A stretch of DNA of 64,000 nt from Siphonodentalium dalli (taxonomy: Eukaryota > Mollusca > Scaphopoda > Gadilida > Siphonodentaliidae): positions 112,511,195-112,575,194 of the forward strand of contig CP136065.1 in assembly GCA_032622095.1 (NCBI GenBank). The letters are read 5' to 3'. Below the pieces are notes generated by a model, which saw only the letters and a program-made list of their open reading frames with translations, searched no databases and was not told where the DNA came from. Position numbers and translations under genes: made by a program. Below, in pieces: positions 45,701 through 55,577 of the stretch (position 1 is the first letter of the stretch; each line of letters starts with the position of its first letter).

Positions 45701-46440
45701 GCTGAATTGTTTAAACCCATACAATCTGGACAATATAGTGGACAATTGTGACAGTGACTCATCTTTGGATGATACACATGATTGAACTGTTTAAAACAAT
45801 GTGAGATTCTGGTATTCAAATTTTAAAATGAAAATATAAATTATGAATCTCAAATTCAAACAATTTTGTATCAAATTTGCATATTTTAGTGAATAGTCAC
45901 ATTGTTTGAAGTGATGTTGTTATTCAATGAACCCACCACAATCTGATATAAATATAAGCAGACATCCAGGAATTACCTATTATACACATTTTTATGTTTT
46001 ATCGGATTATACCAAAATATAGAAAATTTCGGGATTTTTATTTTTATTAGGGGGAGGGGTAGTAGTATATTTCTAATAATGTTCAAACTATTGTATGTAT
46101 GACATTATATTCTATCCTATTATTAAGGGAATAAATCAAGGCAAATTTTGAGACCATAAACTCCATGTAAGGATAAAATATTCTTGGGGAAAAAATAATT
46201 TTAAGTTTGAAAAATAACCAAATTTCTGATTTTTTTCCAAATAATTGAACTCTTTTTAGTAAAAAAAAATTTCTACTAAATTATTAAATTATTTGGATGC
46301 ATTTTCAGGTAGAATATCCATAGTATTACACATGAAAACAATTTGGATGTTCTAAGTATTCCAAAAATTGGATAAATAACTTTTTATTAAAAATAGTGTT
46401 TTTTGGACGTCAAATCTACATATTTGACCAAAAAAAGTCG
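45701..46440. other. No gene; AT-rich 3' part of the nuclease element
   Basis: Long A/T runs and no reading frame, comparable to the AT-rich 41800-42410 on the other side of the gene. Confidence 0.55.
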
Positions 46441-46587
46441 CCGCACACCTTAAACTGTTGACTACCGGTATTGGATGGTCCACAGATACACTGCCTAATA
46501 GAAAAAAATGGTTTCAGTTATATACATTCCGATGTCGACAATTTTTTTTTTTTCTTGCCTGGCCTCTGTACTATTATGAGCTGAACA
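46441..46587. repeat. Right inverted repeat of the nuclease element
   Basis: CCGCACACCTTAAACTGTTG, ACTACCGG, GGTTTCAGTTATATACATTC, GATGTCGACAA and TGGCCTCTGTACTATTATGA mirror 41641-41799. Confidence 0.8.
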
Positions 46588-47232
46588 GACATCGGATGGA
46601 CCAAACAACCAACATTTCCAGATAAACAAAGATGAATAACTCTAGAATGGAAAAGCATAACAGAACAATGGAACCCCCTATTGAATGTCCTCATAGCAGT
46701 GAACATCCATACCAAATTCCATCGAGATCCCAGCACAATTGTTGAAGTTACAACATGTACAGACACCAGACGTCCGGACCAAAAAGCCAACATTTCCAGA
46801 TGAACAAAGATGAATAACTCTAGAAAGGAAGAGCGGTGCAAAACGATGGAACCCTCTTTTTAATTTCCTTATAGTAGTGAACATCCACACCAAATTCCAT
46901 TGAGATCCCAGCACAACTGTTGAAGTTACAACACGAACAGACACCAGACAGACCAAACAGCCAACATTTCCAGATGAACAAAGATGTATAACTCTAGAAT
47001 GGAAAATCCGAACAAAACGAGGGACCGTCTTTTTAATGTCCTCATAGTAGTGAACGTCCATACCAAATTTCATTGAGATCCCAGCACAACTGTTGAAATT
47101 ACGACATGAACAGACACCAGACAGACCAAAAAGCTAACATTTCCAGATAAACAAAGATGAATAACTCTAGAATGGAAAATCCGAATAAAACGATGGAACC
47201 CTCCATTGAATGCCCTCATAGTAGTCTGAGTG
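46588..47232 (+). repeat. Tandem array of about 175-bp monomers (3.6 copies)
   Basis: AACATTTCCAGATRAACAAA starts at 46611, 46789, 46963 and 47136, steps of 178, 174 and 173 bp. Each unit contains CTCTAGAATGG, TCCTCATAGYAGTGAACATC, ATTGAGATCCCAGCACAA and GACACCAGAC. The repeated minus-strand frames with 'SRVIHLC.SGNVG' are the satellite read as protein, not a gene. Confidence 0.92.
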
Positions 47233-47274
47233 AAGACTAAATACATGAACAAGCTACGAGTTACAGTGTTTACA

Positions 47275-47431
47275 ATTTTATTTCATAAATTAGTAATTAC
47301 CTGATATGTCCATTCAGATAGTAACTTCAGCTTACCAGATATTTATGCCGTGCGGTTCGTTCCGCTTTTCCGTTCCGTGTTTTTGAAAAACCGGAATCGA
47401 AAATACCGCACAATATCCTAATCTTGTCATT
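47275..47431. repeat. Left inverted terminal repeat of DIRS-B
   Basis: AATTTTATTTCATAAATTAG, TAATTACCTGATATGTCCAT, GTAACTTCAGCTTACCAGAT, GTGCGGTTCGTTCCGCTTTT and CACAATATCCTAATCTTGTC are the reverse complement of 54197-54345. Confidence 0.92.
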
Positions 47432-47684
47432 CGTATCTTCGGCGAACAAGCTGGTTGATTTATTTACACAGTTAAGATTAAGCTATCTTTACGGAATCTT
47501 AACACTATGAGAGAGAAGAAGCTTGTCTCTTAACCGTAGGTTGCTATCAAACGGAGTTCTAAGATAGACTATGTATGAACTTTACAACTCAAAGTACGAG
47601 GAGTTTAACTTGGCGACATCGGAAGATTCTACATTTCGGTGGTCTTGCCATGGTTCTAACATAGATTTTTCGTGACGTGCGTGC

Positions 47685-47895
47685 GTCAGTTACGACTGGA
47701 AAACAATGTTGACATGACAGCAGTGGAATCGTTGAGAATTCCAGAGAAAGGAGTAGCACGCAGTACTGTTATAAACTCCTGTGTTCACGTCAGTTACGAC
47801 TGGAAAACAATGCTGACTCGACAGCCGTGGAATCTTGAGAATTCCAGAGAAAGGAGTAGCACGCAGTGCTGTTAAAAGACTCCTGTGTTCACATG
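47685..47895 (+). repeat. Tandem duplication, 104-bp unit, two copies
   Basis: GTCAGTTACGACTGGAAAAC opens both copies (47685 and 47789), and AATTCCAGAGAAAGGAGTAG and ACTCCTGTGTTCAC recur in each. About 90% identical. The overlapping frames on both strands have no recognised domain. Confidence 0.9.
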
Positions 47896-48103
47896 GGTGA
47901 CAAGTAGTAAGATGCACGCAGTGCAAAGAACAAAAAAATATCAGATTTTGAAAAAAAATGGGGAAATATGATAACCATTATATGGCAGAATCAGAGAGTG
48001 AGATTTTCACAGAGCCAAAGGGGCTGACTCTATATGCCAAGTGTTAATGTACCAGAGAATACAAATATGGAGACTTTGGACAAAAATGTAGAAATATGTC
48101 AAT

Positions 48104-50044
48104 AATGGCATCAGGGACCACCCGAGAGGGCGACATGGGCGGAGAAGTCTCCCTTTTCTTGCTCACTTCGCCCTAATTTTGCAGCCGGGCGAAGTTTAAG
48201 TCGCCCTGAAATTTCCTAAATTGACCAACGAAAATCGGCAAAATATTCACCCTAATTTACTGCCAACATTGATTGAACCCAGTTATCCATTGACACTGTT
48301 ATAGATAACACCATAGTTACTATTAACATCTGTGTTAATCCAATTTGGGAGCATATTCACACCTGAGTGTTGATTGCAGACAGCTGTGAATATATCGTCA
48401 GGTGTCCACAGTGACTTGTAATTTTGAGATTATTACACCTGAAGATCACAACTCTTTTTCGCATTGTGTAATTTTAATTTTTTTTTGTATTCATAAGCGG
48501 TTGTAAAAATGACGTTCTTCCAAAATTATTATATAAAATGCTACCATTCTCTCACAATTATGTTTGGACATTATTCATAGTTATTATTAGAGTGATGATT
48601 TGAACATAAAGTTTCCACATTTGAACCACTGTTTCATCATTTTAATTTTAAACAAGAGGTGGCATCAGAGATGCTGTGTCTCGTTTTCGGTGGCTTACCG
48701 CCGGTGGCTACCGCCAATTGGTGTGCATCAGTATCGGTAGACTAATTAATAGGTAAAATCGAAAAATGACTAATTAAGGGCCATAACTCTATCAAATTTT
48801 ATCGGGCCAGGCTGGTTTTTGAACTCGTCCAAAATATTCTTGACAAGTACGTCTATTCCAAATTTTAAACAAATAGGAGGACGTTTGTTGAAGTTATCGC
48901 GCTAATGAGCTAAAAATTCACGAAAAATGACTAATTAAGGGCCATAACACTATCAAATTTTATTGGGCCAGGCTGGTTTTCGAACTCGTCCAGGATATTA
49001 TTGGAAGACACTTACATACCAAATTTTAGTTGAATCGGATGACGTTTGTTGAAGTTATCGCGCTAACGAGCTGAAAATTCGTACAAAATGACTACTTAAG
49101 GACCATAACTCTATCAAATTTTATCGGACCGGGCCGGTTTTCTAACTCGTCCGAGGTATTCTTGGGAGACACCTATATATCAAAATTTCAATCAAATAGG
49201 ATGATGTTTGTTAAATTATCGCGCTAACGAGCTGAAAATTTTTGAAAAAATGACTAATTAAGGGCCATAACTCTATCAAATTTTATCGGACCTGGCAGGT
49301 TTTCGAACTCGACCGAGATATTCTTGTGAGACACCTATATACCAAATTTCAATCAAATCGGATAACGTTTGTTGAAGTTATTGCGCTAACGAGCTGAAAA
49401 TTCGTGAAAAATGACTAATTAAGGGCCATAACTCTATCAAATTTTATCGGACTAGGCCGGTTTTCGAACTCGTCCGAGATATTCTTGGGAGACACCTATA
49501 TCCCAAATTTCAATCGAATCAGATAACGTTTGTTGAAGTTATCGAGCTAACGAGCTGAAAATTTGTGAAAAATGACTAATTAAGGGCCATAACTCTATCA
49601 AATTTTATCGGACCAGGCCGGTTTTCGAACTCGTCCGAGATATTCTTGGGAGACACCTATATCCCAAATTTCAATCGAATCAGATAACGTTTGTTGAAGT
49701 TGTTGCACTAACGAGTCTAAAATCAGTGAAAAATGGCAAAGGGCCATAACTCTGTAATAAATGTGCGGACGAACCCGATTTTTTGTCTGCAGCTTACGTG
49801 CATGGATATGTACTCACACACCAAATTTTTTTGAGTTGAGTTGAGTTATAAGCAAAACAGGAAAAAACTCAACTAAAAATATTACATATCTCCTATTTTA
49901 GTTATACAGGCGACTACAATGTGGGACGATTTCAATTTTTCCAACGCATTTCGCCCTGGAGAACGCCCACTTCACCCTATTTTTGTGACAGGGAGAAGTC
50001 ACTTCGCCCTGAAAATCAGGCCTAGGCTAGCCCCTGAATGGCGT
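48104..50044. mobile_element. hAT-like element carrying a satellite array
   Basis: A 1925-bp element (48112-50036) has short ends CAGGGACCACC and GGCTAGCCCCTG. It is flanked by AATGGCAT and AATGGCGT, an 8-bp duplication with one mismatch. Both subterminal regions carry GGAGAAGTC..CTTCGCCCT blocks like the small element at 22601-22962. The interior is occupied by an ACAAGAG-headed satellite element (48652-49895). No transposase frame. Confidence 0.75.
48652..49895 (+). repeat. ACAAGAG-headed tandem array of 161-bp monomers
   Basis: The block AATGACTAATTAAGGGCCAT recurs at 48766, 48927, 49087, 49250, 49411 and 49572, steps of about 161 bp, with a diverged seventh unit near 49741. The units contain ATCAAATTTTATCGG, TTTTCGAACTCGTCC and TTTGTTGAAGTTATCGCGCT. 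The array closes with an inverted pair, TTGAGTTGAGTT and AACTCAACTAAAA (49832-49880). Confidence 0.93.
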
Positions 50045-52904
50045 GCATGCCTGGACATGACAAAACACAAGAAAGGTCTGTTTTGAAGTTGAAAAAAAAA
50101 ATGGTGGAGGTATCAGAATCACACCAATTTGACAGTTTTTCAACGAACAGCCTGATTATTACAAAATGGTCACTAATTAGTGCACTGATGTATCAGCAAT
50201 GATCAATACATGAAGCTTTATTTATGAAAGATCTGCAGAACTTTACCAAGTTCAAAGTCATATCCCAAAAGTGAGAGACATCATTGCCATCTTCTAGATA
50301 ATATCGGGACCAAATGGGTCGCTGTGAATCTTTTCACCACATCGTCAGATGAAAATGTGCATTGGAGTTTCCTAACTGATGGAAAATCCAAGAAATGACA
50401 TCGGATAATTGTACATACCTATTTCTATTTGAAAATGTGTGACAATCACTGAAATTAAGTCTCTGCCGATTTGTGGAGGAAATCAGTGTTTTAATCAATG
50501 GTGGGGTCCTTGTTTTGGGACAAAGAGAAATGTTGACGAGAAATAGAATCTTCCTTCTGGTATAAACAGCTGTTTTGCTGAAGAAATACTATATATTGAT
50601 TCTCGCAAAAAATTATGGATGTTAAGACCTGATAGGTGGTTTTCATACAGTATGTGATAGCACAACTATTGTTCATCATGACAGTTTGATTTACAATTTT
50701 ACATTCCGGGTATACTCTTATACTGTCTGTTTTATTACAGGCCGGTACAGGTTATTACATACACCACTGAATACATGTGATGGTCAGTCAATAAAGTATC
50801 CATTCTTTCAACAAGATAACGAAGTCTGACAAATGGATTGTAGTAAATCAGTCGAGAGAAGACTTGGTATACTATAATTGAGATTAAATACTTTTATTTG
50901 TTGAAGACATAGCAATATTGATAATAGCTTCTTGTGTATAAATCATTCCCTAGATGAATGAGACGATAAATGACATCTAAAACAAATTGGTATTGTTCAG
51001 GTAAAATGACATTTGCAATTGTTCCAAAATACAAAACCGATAAGACAGTACCAAACCCACCATACATGTACATGTTAATGTTATTTGACATTCAGATTAG
51101 CACAATTTTGAAGAGTCATGTCATTGTGAAAGAGAGGGTACATCCTACATGTATAATCACAACTAATGGCGGTACCGTGGGTTGTGGAAGTCATTTCAGG
51201 ACCCATATGATTCAGGGCAAGTGGTATGACGATATCCCAGCACATGAACTTATGGGAAATAAGAGCAGTTTTACTGATAAATTACCACTTTCTGCCATGA
51301 CCGGTACCTCCTCCAGGACCAGTCAGTCTCATTAACAACCAATAGGTCAGTAACTTGCCGTTTGAAAAGCAGTGATGTACCCATATATTAGATCATGTCA
51401 AAAGGCACATAAATTATTTGGGAAATACATTTATCATATTAACAAACGACATAAGTTTGTCTTCGCTCAGACAAAATATCCATGTTGACATACCGGTACA
51501 TGTATACCAGTACATTGATCCGAATCACAATGTCAGATGTGGAGTTCGAAGTATCAATAACAAAATTAGACACAGTATGTCAGACATTTTCAGTTACCGG
51601 TATGTGTAAGTTCTCTAAATGGACTTTCAGATATTTGCCACATCATCAAATTGAGAGACAGTTCATTATGTGCATGAAACTACATCCCTAGCAATATGCC
51701 CTAGACGCATTGATAAATTGTTAAAGACAATATGTTTACATATGTTTTTCCACCCGTTTCCAATTGTGTCACATGTTCGGATTAATTCACATGCATAAAT
51801 ATTGGACCAAACTCATTCTTATACAATGGCTTGGACTATCAGTATAGTATACTAGTAACTCACCAGTGACCCTGACAGTGTTGCTATCCAGTCTGCTGGA
51901 GATGTTAGGATTCCTCGGAGGATTTGACAATTCCAATGGAGGAAAATCTCCTAACATACCATGACAAAATGAGCAATATGAATCCATCAATGTTCGAACT
52001 AATTGCATACCTCATGTAAGGGTTTACATGTACAGACTATCAGAACGGAGGGTTTATCAGAACAATATCTCGAACATTACTCCAAGGTAATCAAAGAGAC
52101 TACAATTTGAATATTTCAAAATCCCATACAGTACTAGACTACTAGTAGCTTGTGTCACCACGACATATTGATACCGTCCTACCGATAAAGCCTTTTTGAT
52201 GGATTGCTAATGTGGATGAATTATTTACTTCTCGGTAACATCAAACTCTAAACTCTCTTTTATCAAGAGGTACCTTTTGGACCTTTGGATATACATGTAG
52301 CATCCTAACATGTAATTTGTGGAAAGGATAGAACATTATCGTTCTAAACAAGGGAAGACAAACTGTTCTTAGCAACAAATGAACCACATAATTTGCCAAC
52401 TATATCCTATTGGATTGTACATTGTACATGTACAGTCATAAATAGGCTTCGTCTCTGACATTCCAACACAGACGAAAGAGAAAGCTAAAAATGTGAGGAC
52501 ACCCAATTATGACTATTGGTCCTTCGAATTGTGGGCATTGATTTAAAGGAATGCCTATTTCTAGAATTATTTAGCATGCAGATTGGTCTCAATCATCAAT
52601 TGTTAATTTCTTTGTGAAGAATATATGGTAGACATTGATATCCTGAAGATGTGATTTATGGTTTTCATTTAGCCTTTACGTCGACGAACCTGGACTTGTG
52701 TGCATTGGTACATACATGTACATTCAGGGAGGTACATTCATGAACATGTCAAACTGTATACCCTGTATATGCGATTGGAATACATACTATACATGTATGG
52801 AATCTGGACTGAATATATTGGGATAGAACGGTGTGGAGGATCAACAAAACTTCTGCAAACTTCATCAGGCCACAGCAAAGTAAAGTGATCTATGAAGTCT
52901 AAAG
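50045..52904. other. Interior of DIRS-B, no gene recognised
   Basis: A 121-codon plus frame at 50970-51335 and smaller frames show no domain, and no RT, RNase H or recombinase block was found on either strand. A 'GACGAGAAATAGAA..GATTCTCGCAAA' repeat at 50535-50610 also occurs near 19335 and 19730. Confidence 0.5.
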
Positions 52905-52988
52905 ATTATCTGAATGAACATTTCAGGTAATTACTAATTTATGAAATAAAATTATTAATTAGGACACAAGTCCTAATTTTATGAATAA
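52905..52988. repeat. Internal complementary region of DIRS-B (left part)
   Basis: CTGAATGAACATTTCAGGTA, ATTACTAATTTATGAAATAA complements the left end. TTAATTAGGACACAAGTCCT, AATTTTATGAATAA complements the right end. The continuation TTATAATTACCTGATA is displaced to 53605-53620 by an insertion. Confidence 0.9.
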
Positions 52989-53603
52989 ACAAGAGGTGTG
53001 CACTCGAGTGCTAGCATACCCTCACCGTGTCAAATTCAACCCGCATTATCCGTAAACCCAACAAAAAAGATTTTTAACTTTAAAGAAAAATTCGGACTAA
53101 TAATATCGATATGGTGTCACAAGAAGCTTGTACAGAAAAAAATATTCAAATTGGTTCATATTTGTTAAAGTTATTAAGTCGGACAGAATTTTCTAAGTCA
53201 AAATAAGTCGAAAATGAAGTGTAATATTACGAAAAACAGTCTGAGCCAATCCCTAGCCGCATCATGTAGAGAGGGTATTGTGAGCAGCATGTATACCAAA
53301 AATTATTGAAATCGGTTCATATTTGTTAAAGTTATTAAGTCGGACAGAATTTTCTAAGTCAAAATAAGTCGAAAATGAGGTGTAACTATAAAAAAAAAAA
53401 GTCGGACCGAACCACAATTAGCATCATGAGGAGAGGCAGTCCTAAGGAGATTGCATACAAAAAATTATTGAAATCGGTTCATAGTTGTACGAGTTATGAG
53501 GTCGGACGGACGTACGGACAAACGGAGGGAGAAAGCGTGACAGACGGACGGACAGACGCAGTCAATCCAGTATACCCCCCAATTTCTTCGAAAGTGGGGG
53601 TAT
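52989..53603 (+). mobile_element. ACAAGAG element inserted in the DIRS-B ICR
   Basis: Starts ACAAGAGGTGTGCACTCGAG and ends AAGTGGGGGTAT. Inside are three units of about 160 bp (TCGGTTCATATTTGTTAAAG at 53152, 53311, 53473) and a GACGGACG microsatellite (53504-53560) followed by CAGTCAATCCAG. This is the head, monomers, microsatellite and tail plan of pearl-like bivalve elements. No protein is encoded. Confidence 0.82.
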
Positions 53604-53619
53604 AATTATAATTACCTGA

Positions 53620-54196
53620 TAGGATAGGATAGGATATTTTATTTCAATATACACATATTAATGCATAATACATTTTACAAATATTGTATTGTATATTCGA
53701 GGGGGGTGGCATAGTCAGGCTAGACTGTCTTACTGCCACCCCCTTAAAGATGACTAGATGTTAGATAGGCGGTAAAAATTTCTTGTACAATGCACGGCTA
53801 TATAATTATGTATCAAATAATGGTTGCATTTAACTGGATTATATGTGTGGAGGGTATACATATAGATAAATCGCTTATGGGTTACTCAATGGTTTGTCTC
53901 TTTCTTGTCAGTGGGATGTTCCTTGAAAGTCGAGTAGGAATGTGCTGAGTGAGGTTGTGGATCGCGATATAGGGGAGGTCACTCTATTGACCGAGCTACC
54001 ACACAGTCCGGACATCTTTGATTGTTGAATTTAATTGTTGCAGCATATTTTTTAATGCAATCGGCATGTAAACGCCGTTTGAATGTGTGTCTGGTTTGGT
54101 ATGATGTAAATTCGTTATCTAAGTTGTTCCATATAGTTGGACCCACCCATCCTCCCCTATGAAATTAGCATAGGCGGCTTGTTGTTCTCCTCTGAT
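53620..54196 (-). mobile_element. 5'-truncated LINE, 3' end with (TATCC)n
   Basis: On the minus strand it ends ATTGAAATAAAATATCCTAT, CCTATCCTATC, a short tandem tail of the type found at the 3' ends of CR1/L2-like LINEs. The upstream frame encodes a typical LINE C terminus (see next entry). Only about 580 bp of the element remain, and its 5' end abuts the right terminal repeat of DIRS-B. Confidence 0.75.
53979..54164 (-). pseudogene. C-terminal end of a LINE reverse transcriptase protein
   Basis: 61 codons read WVGPTIWNNLDNEFTSYQTR, then HTFKRRLHADCIKKY, ending at TGA 53979. The pattern 'GPxxWNxLPxxIRxxxxxxxFKRRLK' is the hallmark end of many LINE ORF2 proteins (CR1/L2/jockey groups). The catalytic RT and endonuclease domains are absent because of 5' truncation. 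Which clade it belongs to cannot be decided from this stretch. Confidence 0.78.
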
Positions 54197-54375
54197 GAAT
54201 GACAAGAATAGGATATTGGGCGGTATTTTCGATTCCGGGTTTTCAAAAACACGGAACGGAAAAGCGGAACGAACCGCACGGCGTAAATATCTGGTAAGCT
54301 GAAGTTACTATCTGAATGGACATATCAGGTAATTATAATTTATTCATAAAATTAGTACTTGTGTCCAAATTAATA
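54197..54375. repeat. Right inverted terminal repeat of DIRS-B
   Basis: Inverse of 47275-47431 up to ATATCAGGTAATTA. The outer end AATTTATTCATAAAATTAGT, ACTTGTGTCCAAATTAAT is shared only with the ICR. Confidence 0.92.
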
Positions 54376-55577
54376 AATTTATAACTTACAATATGATTCC
54401 TACAGGTATAATTGTACTAAACACTAAAAAGCATCTACATGTATGCATTGACCAATAATACCTAGCAAAGAGAATTGAATTAAGTATTTCCTAGAATTTC
54501 AAGTAGCTTCCGTGAAAAAGAAACTGAAAGGATATATTCTGTCAATCGTAAAATTATTTGTGCGCTGTGACATCATACTGCAGGGTTTATCTACAGGGGA
54601 TATTTATAGCGGCGTAATGTAAATGGTAGTGAAATCTTTCAAATGAAATTGGAACGCGTACCGTAGCTTGTTCAATAGTCTGCATTAGTCCAACAACTAT
54701 AGTGACGACCGCTGCTATAGAACAGAGTTTTAGCCAACGTGTTATAAAATATAATTGAGTTTTGGCCAGAAATGTGAACATGTGCGTCGTTGTAAAATCG
54801 TAAAATCAAAATGAATTGCAGAATATGAACTCCGCAGAGTGACCCATTAATTATATAGTACCATAGCATGGGATCTCGGAGCATCAGTAGTTTCATCTAC
54901 GGAAATCCCATGCACAAAAATCTCCCGACTCAGCAGTTTGACATTCTTTGATCAAATTATGTAATCGTACCATAGTAAAAATATTCGGACAAAACTGATC
55001 TTCGAACTCGATCGAGACATTGTTGTGAGATATCCATATTCCAGATATGAACGAAATTGGTTGATGTTTGTTCAAGTTATCACGCTAACGGACATCAAAT
55101 GTCTATAAATAGAAACAAGTGGCATAACTCTGGTTAGAAAGTTGGGGCAGATTTTCTGTGTGCAGCTGTCGCATGTGACCAATAACTCACATGTATACCA
55201 ACAAATTTCAGAATCCATCAATAAATGGCTATGTTATAACAGTTTGTTGCCACCCGGACTCCCGCCCAGCAACCATCCCTCGTCATATCAATAGTTGAGT
55301 TTTTGAAAAAAAACTCAACTAAAAATTTCCATTTTTTCCACCTGGTAGCAAATACATATATATATAAATTTACACACACAATGTCTTGAAGGTCTTTTTC
55401 TCCCTGTGGGGGCATAAAAGCTGCCAAACAATTAGACAGTTGCAACTCAGCCTTTCATATTTGAAGCAAAATTCACCAGCAAAAGCATTGTTATGATCTT
55501 ATAAATGTTAAAATATGCATTGAAAGAACTTTAAAACTAAACACTACTAAAAGTCCTACTGCAGTACCAAACACACT
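54376..55577. other. No gene; decayed satellite-element copy at 54955-55330
   Basis: ATATTCGGACAAAACTGATC, TTCGAACTCGATCGAGA, GTTCAAGTTATCACGCTAAC and the terminal AACTCAACTAAAAA relate it to the array at 48652-49895. A diverged single copy. Confidence 0.6.

Larger units (their letters stand above)
41641..46587 (+). mobile_element. Candidate TIR-bounded transposon carrying a PIN/FEN-like nuclease gene
   Basis: The stretches 41641-41799 and 46441-46587 are imperfect inverted copies. Matching blocks in order from the outside are CTGTTCA, AGTACAGAGGCCA, TTGTCGACAT, GAATGTATATAACTGAAACC, CCGGTAGTCAA and GGTGTGCGG. Between them lies a single decayed plus-strand gene (42570-45700) and AT-rich filler. 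No known transposase, RT or recombinase is visible apart from that gene. The arrangement suggests a DNA transposon whose main product is the nuclease-like protein, but gene capture into an unrelated foldback element is the alternative. Target duplication is unclear because the outer ends merge into the 175-bp monomer. Confidence 0.6.
47275..54375 (+). mobile_element. DIRS-type skeleton without recognisable pol (DIRS-B), with nested insertions
   Basis: Inverted terminal repeats lie at 47275-47431 and 54197-54375. An ICR at about 52905-52988 joins complements of both outer ends (ATGAAATAAAATT then ATTAATTAGGACACAAGTCC), with its right arm resumed at 53604 after an inserted element. This is the DIRS layout. 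No Gag, RT, RNase H or recombinase motif could be found in 47450-52900, so it is either a non-autonomous derivative or has decayed beyond recognition. Nested in it are a hAT-like element (48112-50036), an ACAAGAG element (52989-53603) and a LINE tail (53620-54196). Confidence 0.82.

Noticed and set aside
46518-47252. Series of minus-strand ORFs with repeated 'VIHLC.SGNVG' blocks
   Set aside because: They are the 175-bp tandem monomer read as protein; the repetition follows the DNA period and no domain is present.
48652-49895. Regular repeats considered as a CRISPR-like array
   Set aside because: Units are long 161-bp tandem monomers with no unique spacers, in a eukaryotic repeat context.
50970-51335. 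121-codon plus ORF in the DIRS-B interior
   Set aside because: No recognised domain, irregular composition and no support from neighbouring frames for gag or pol.
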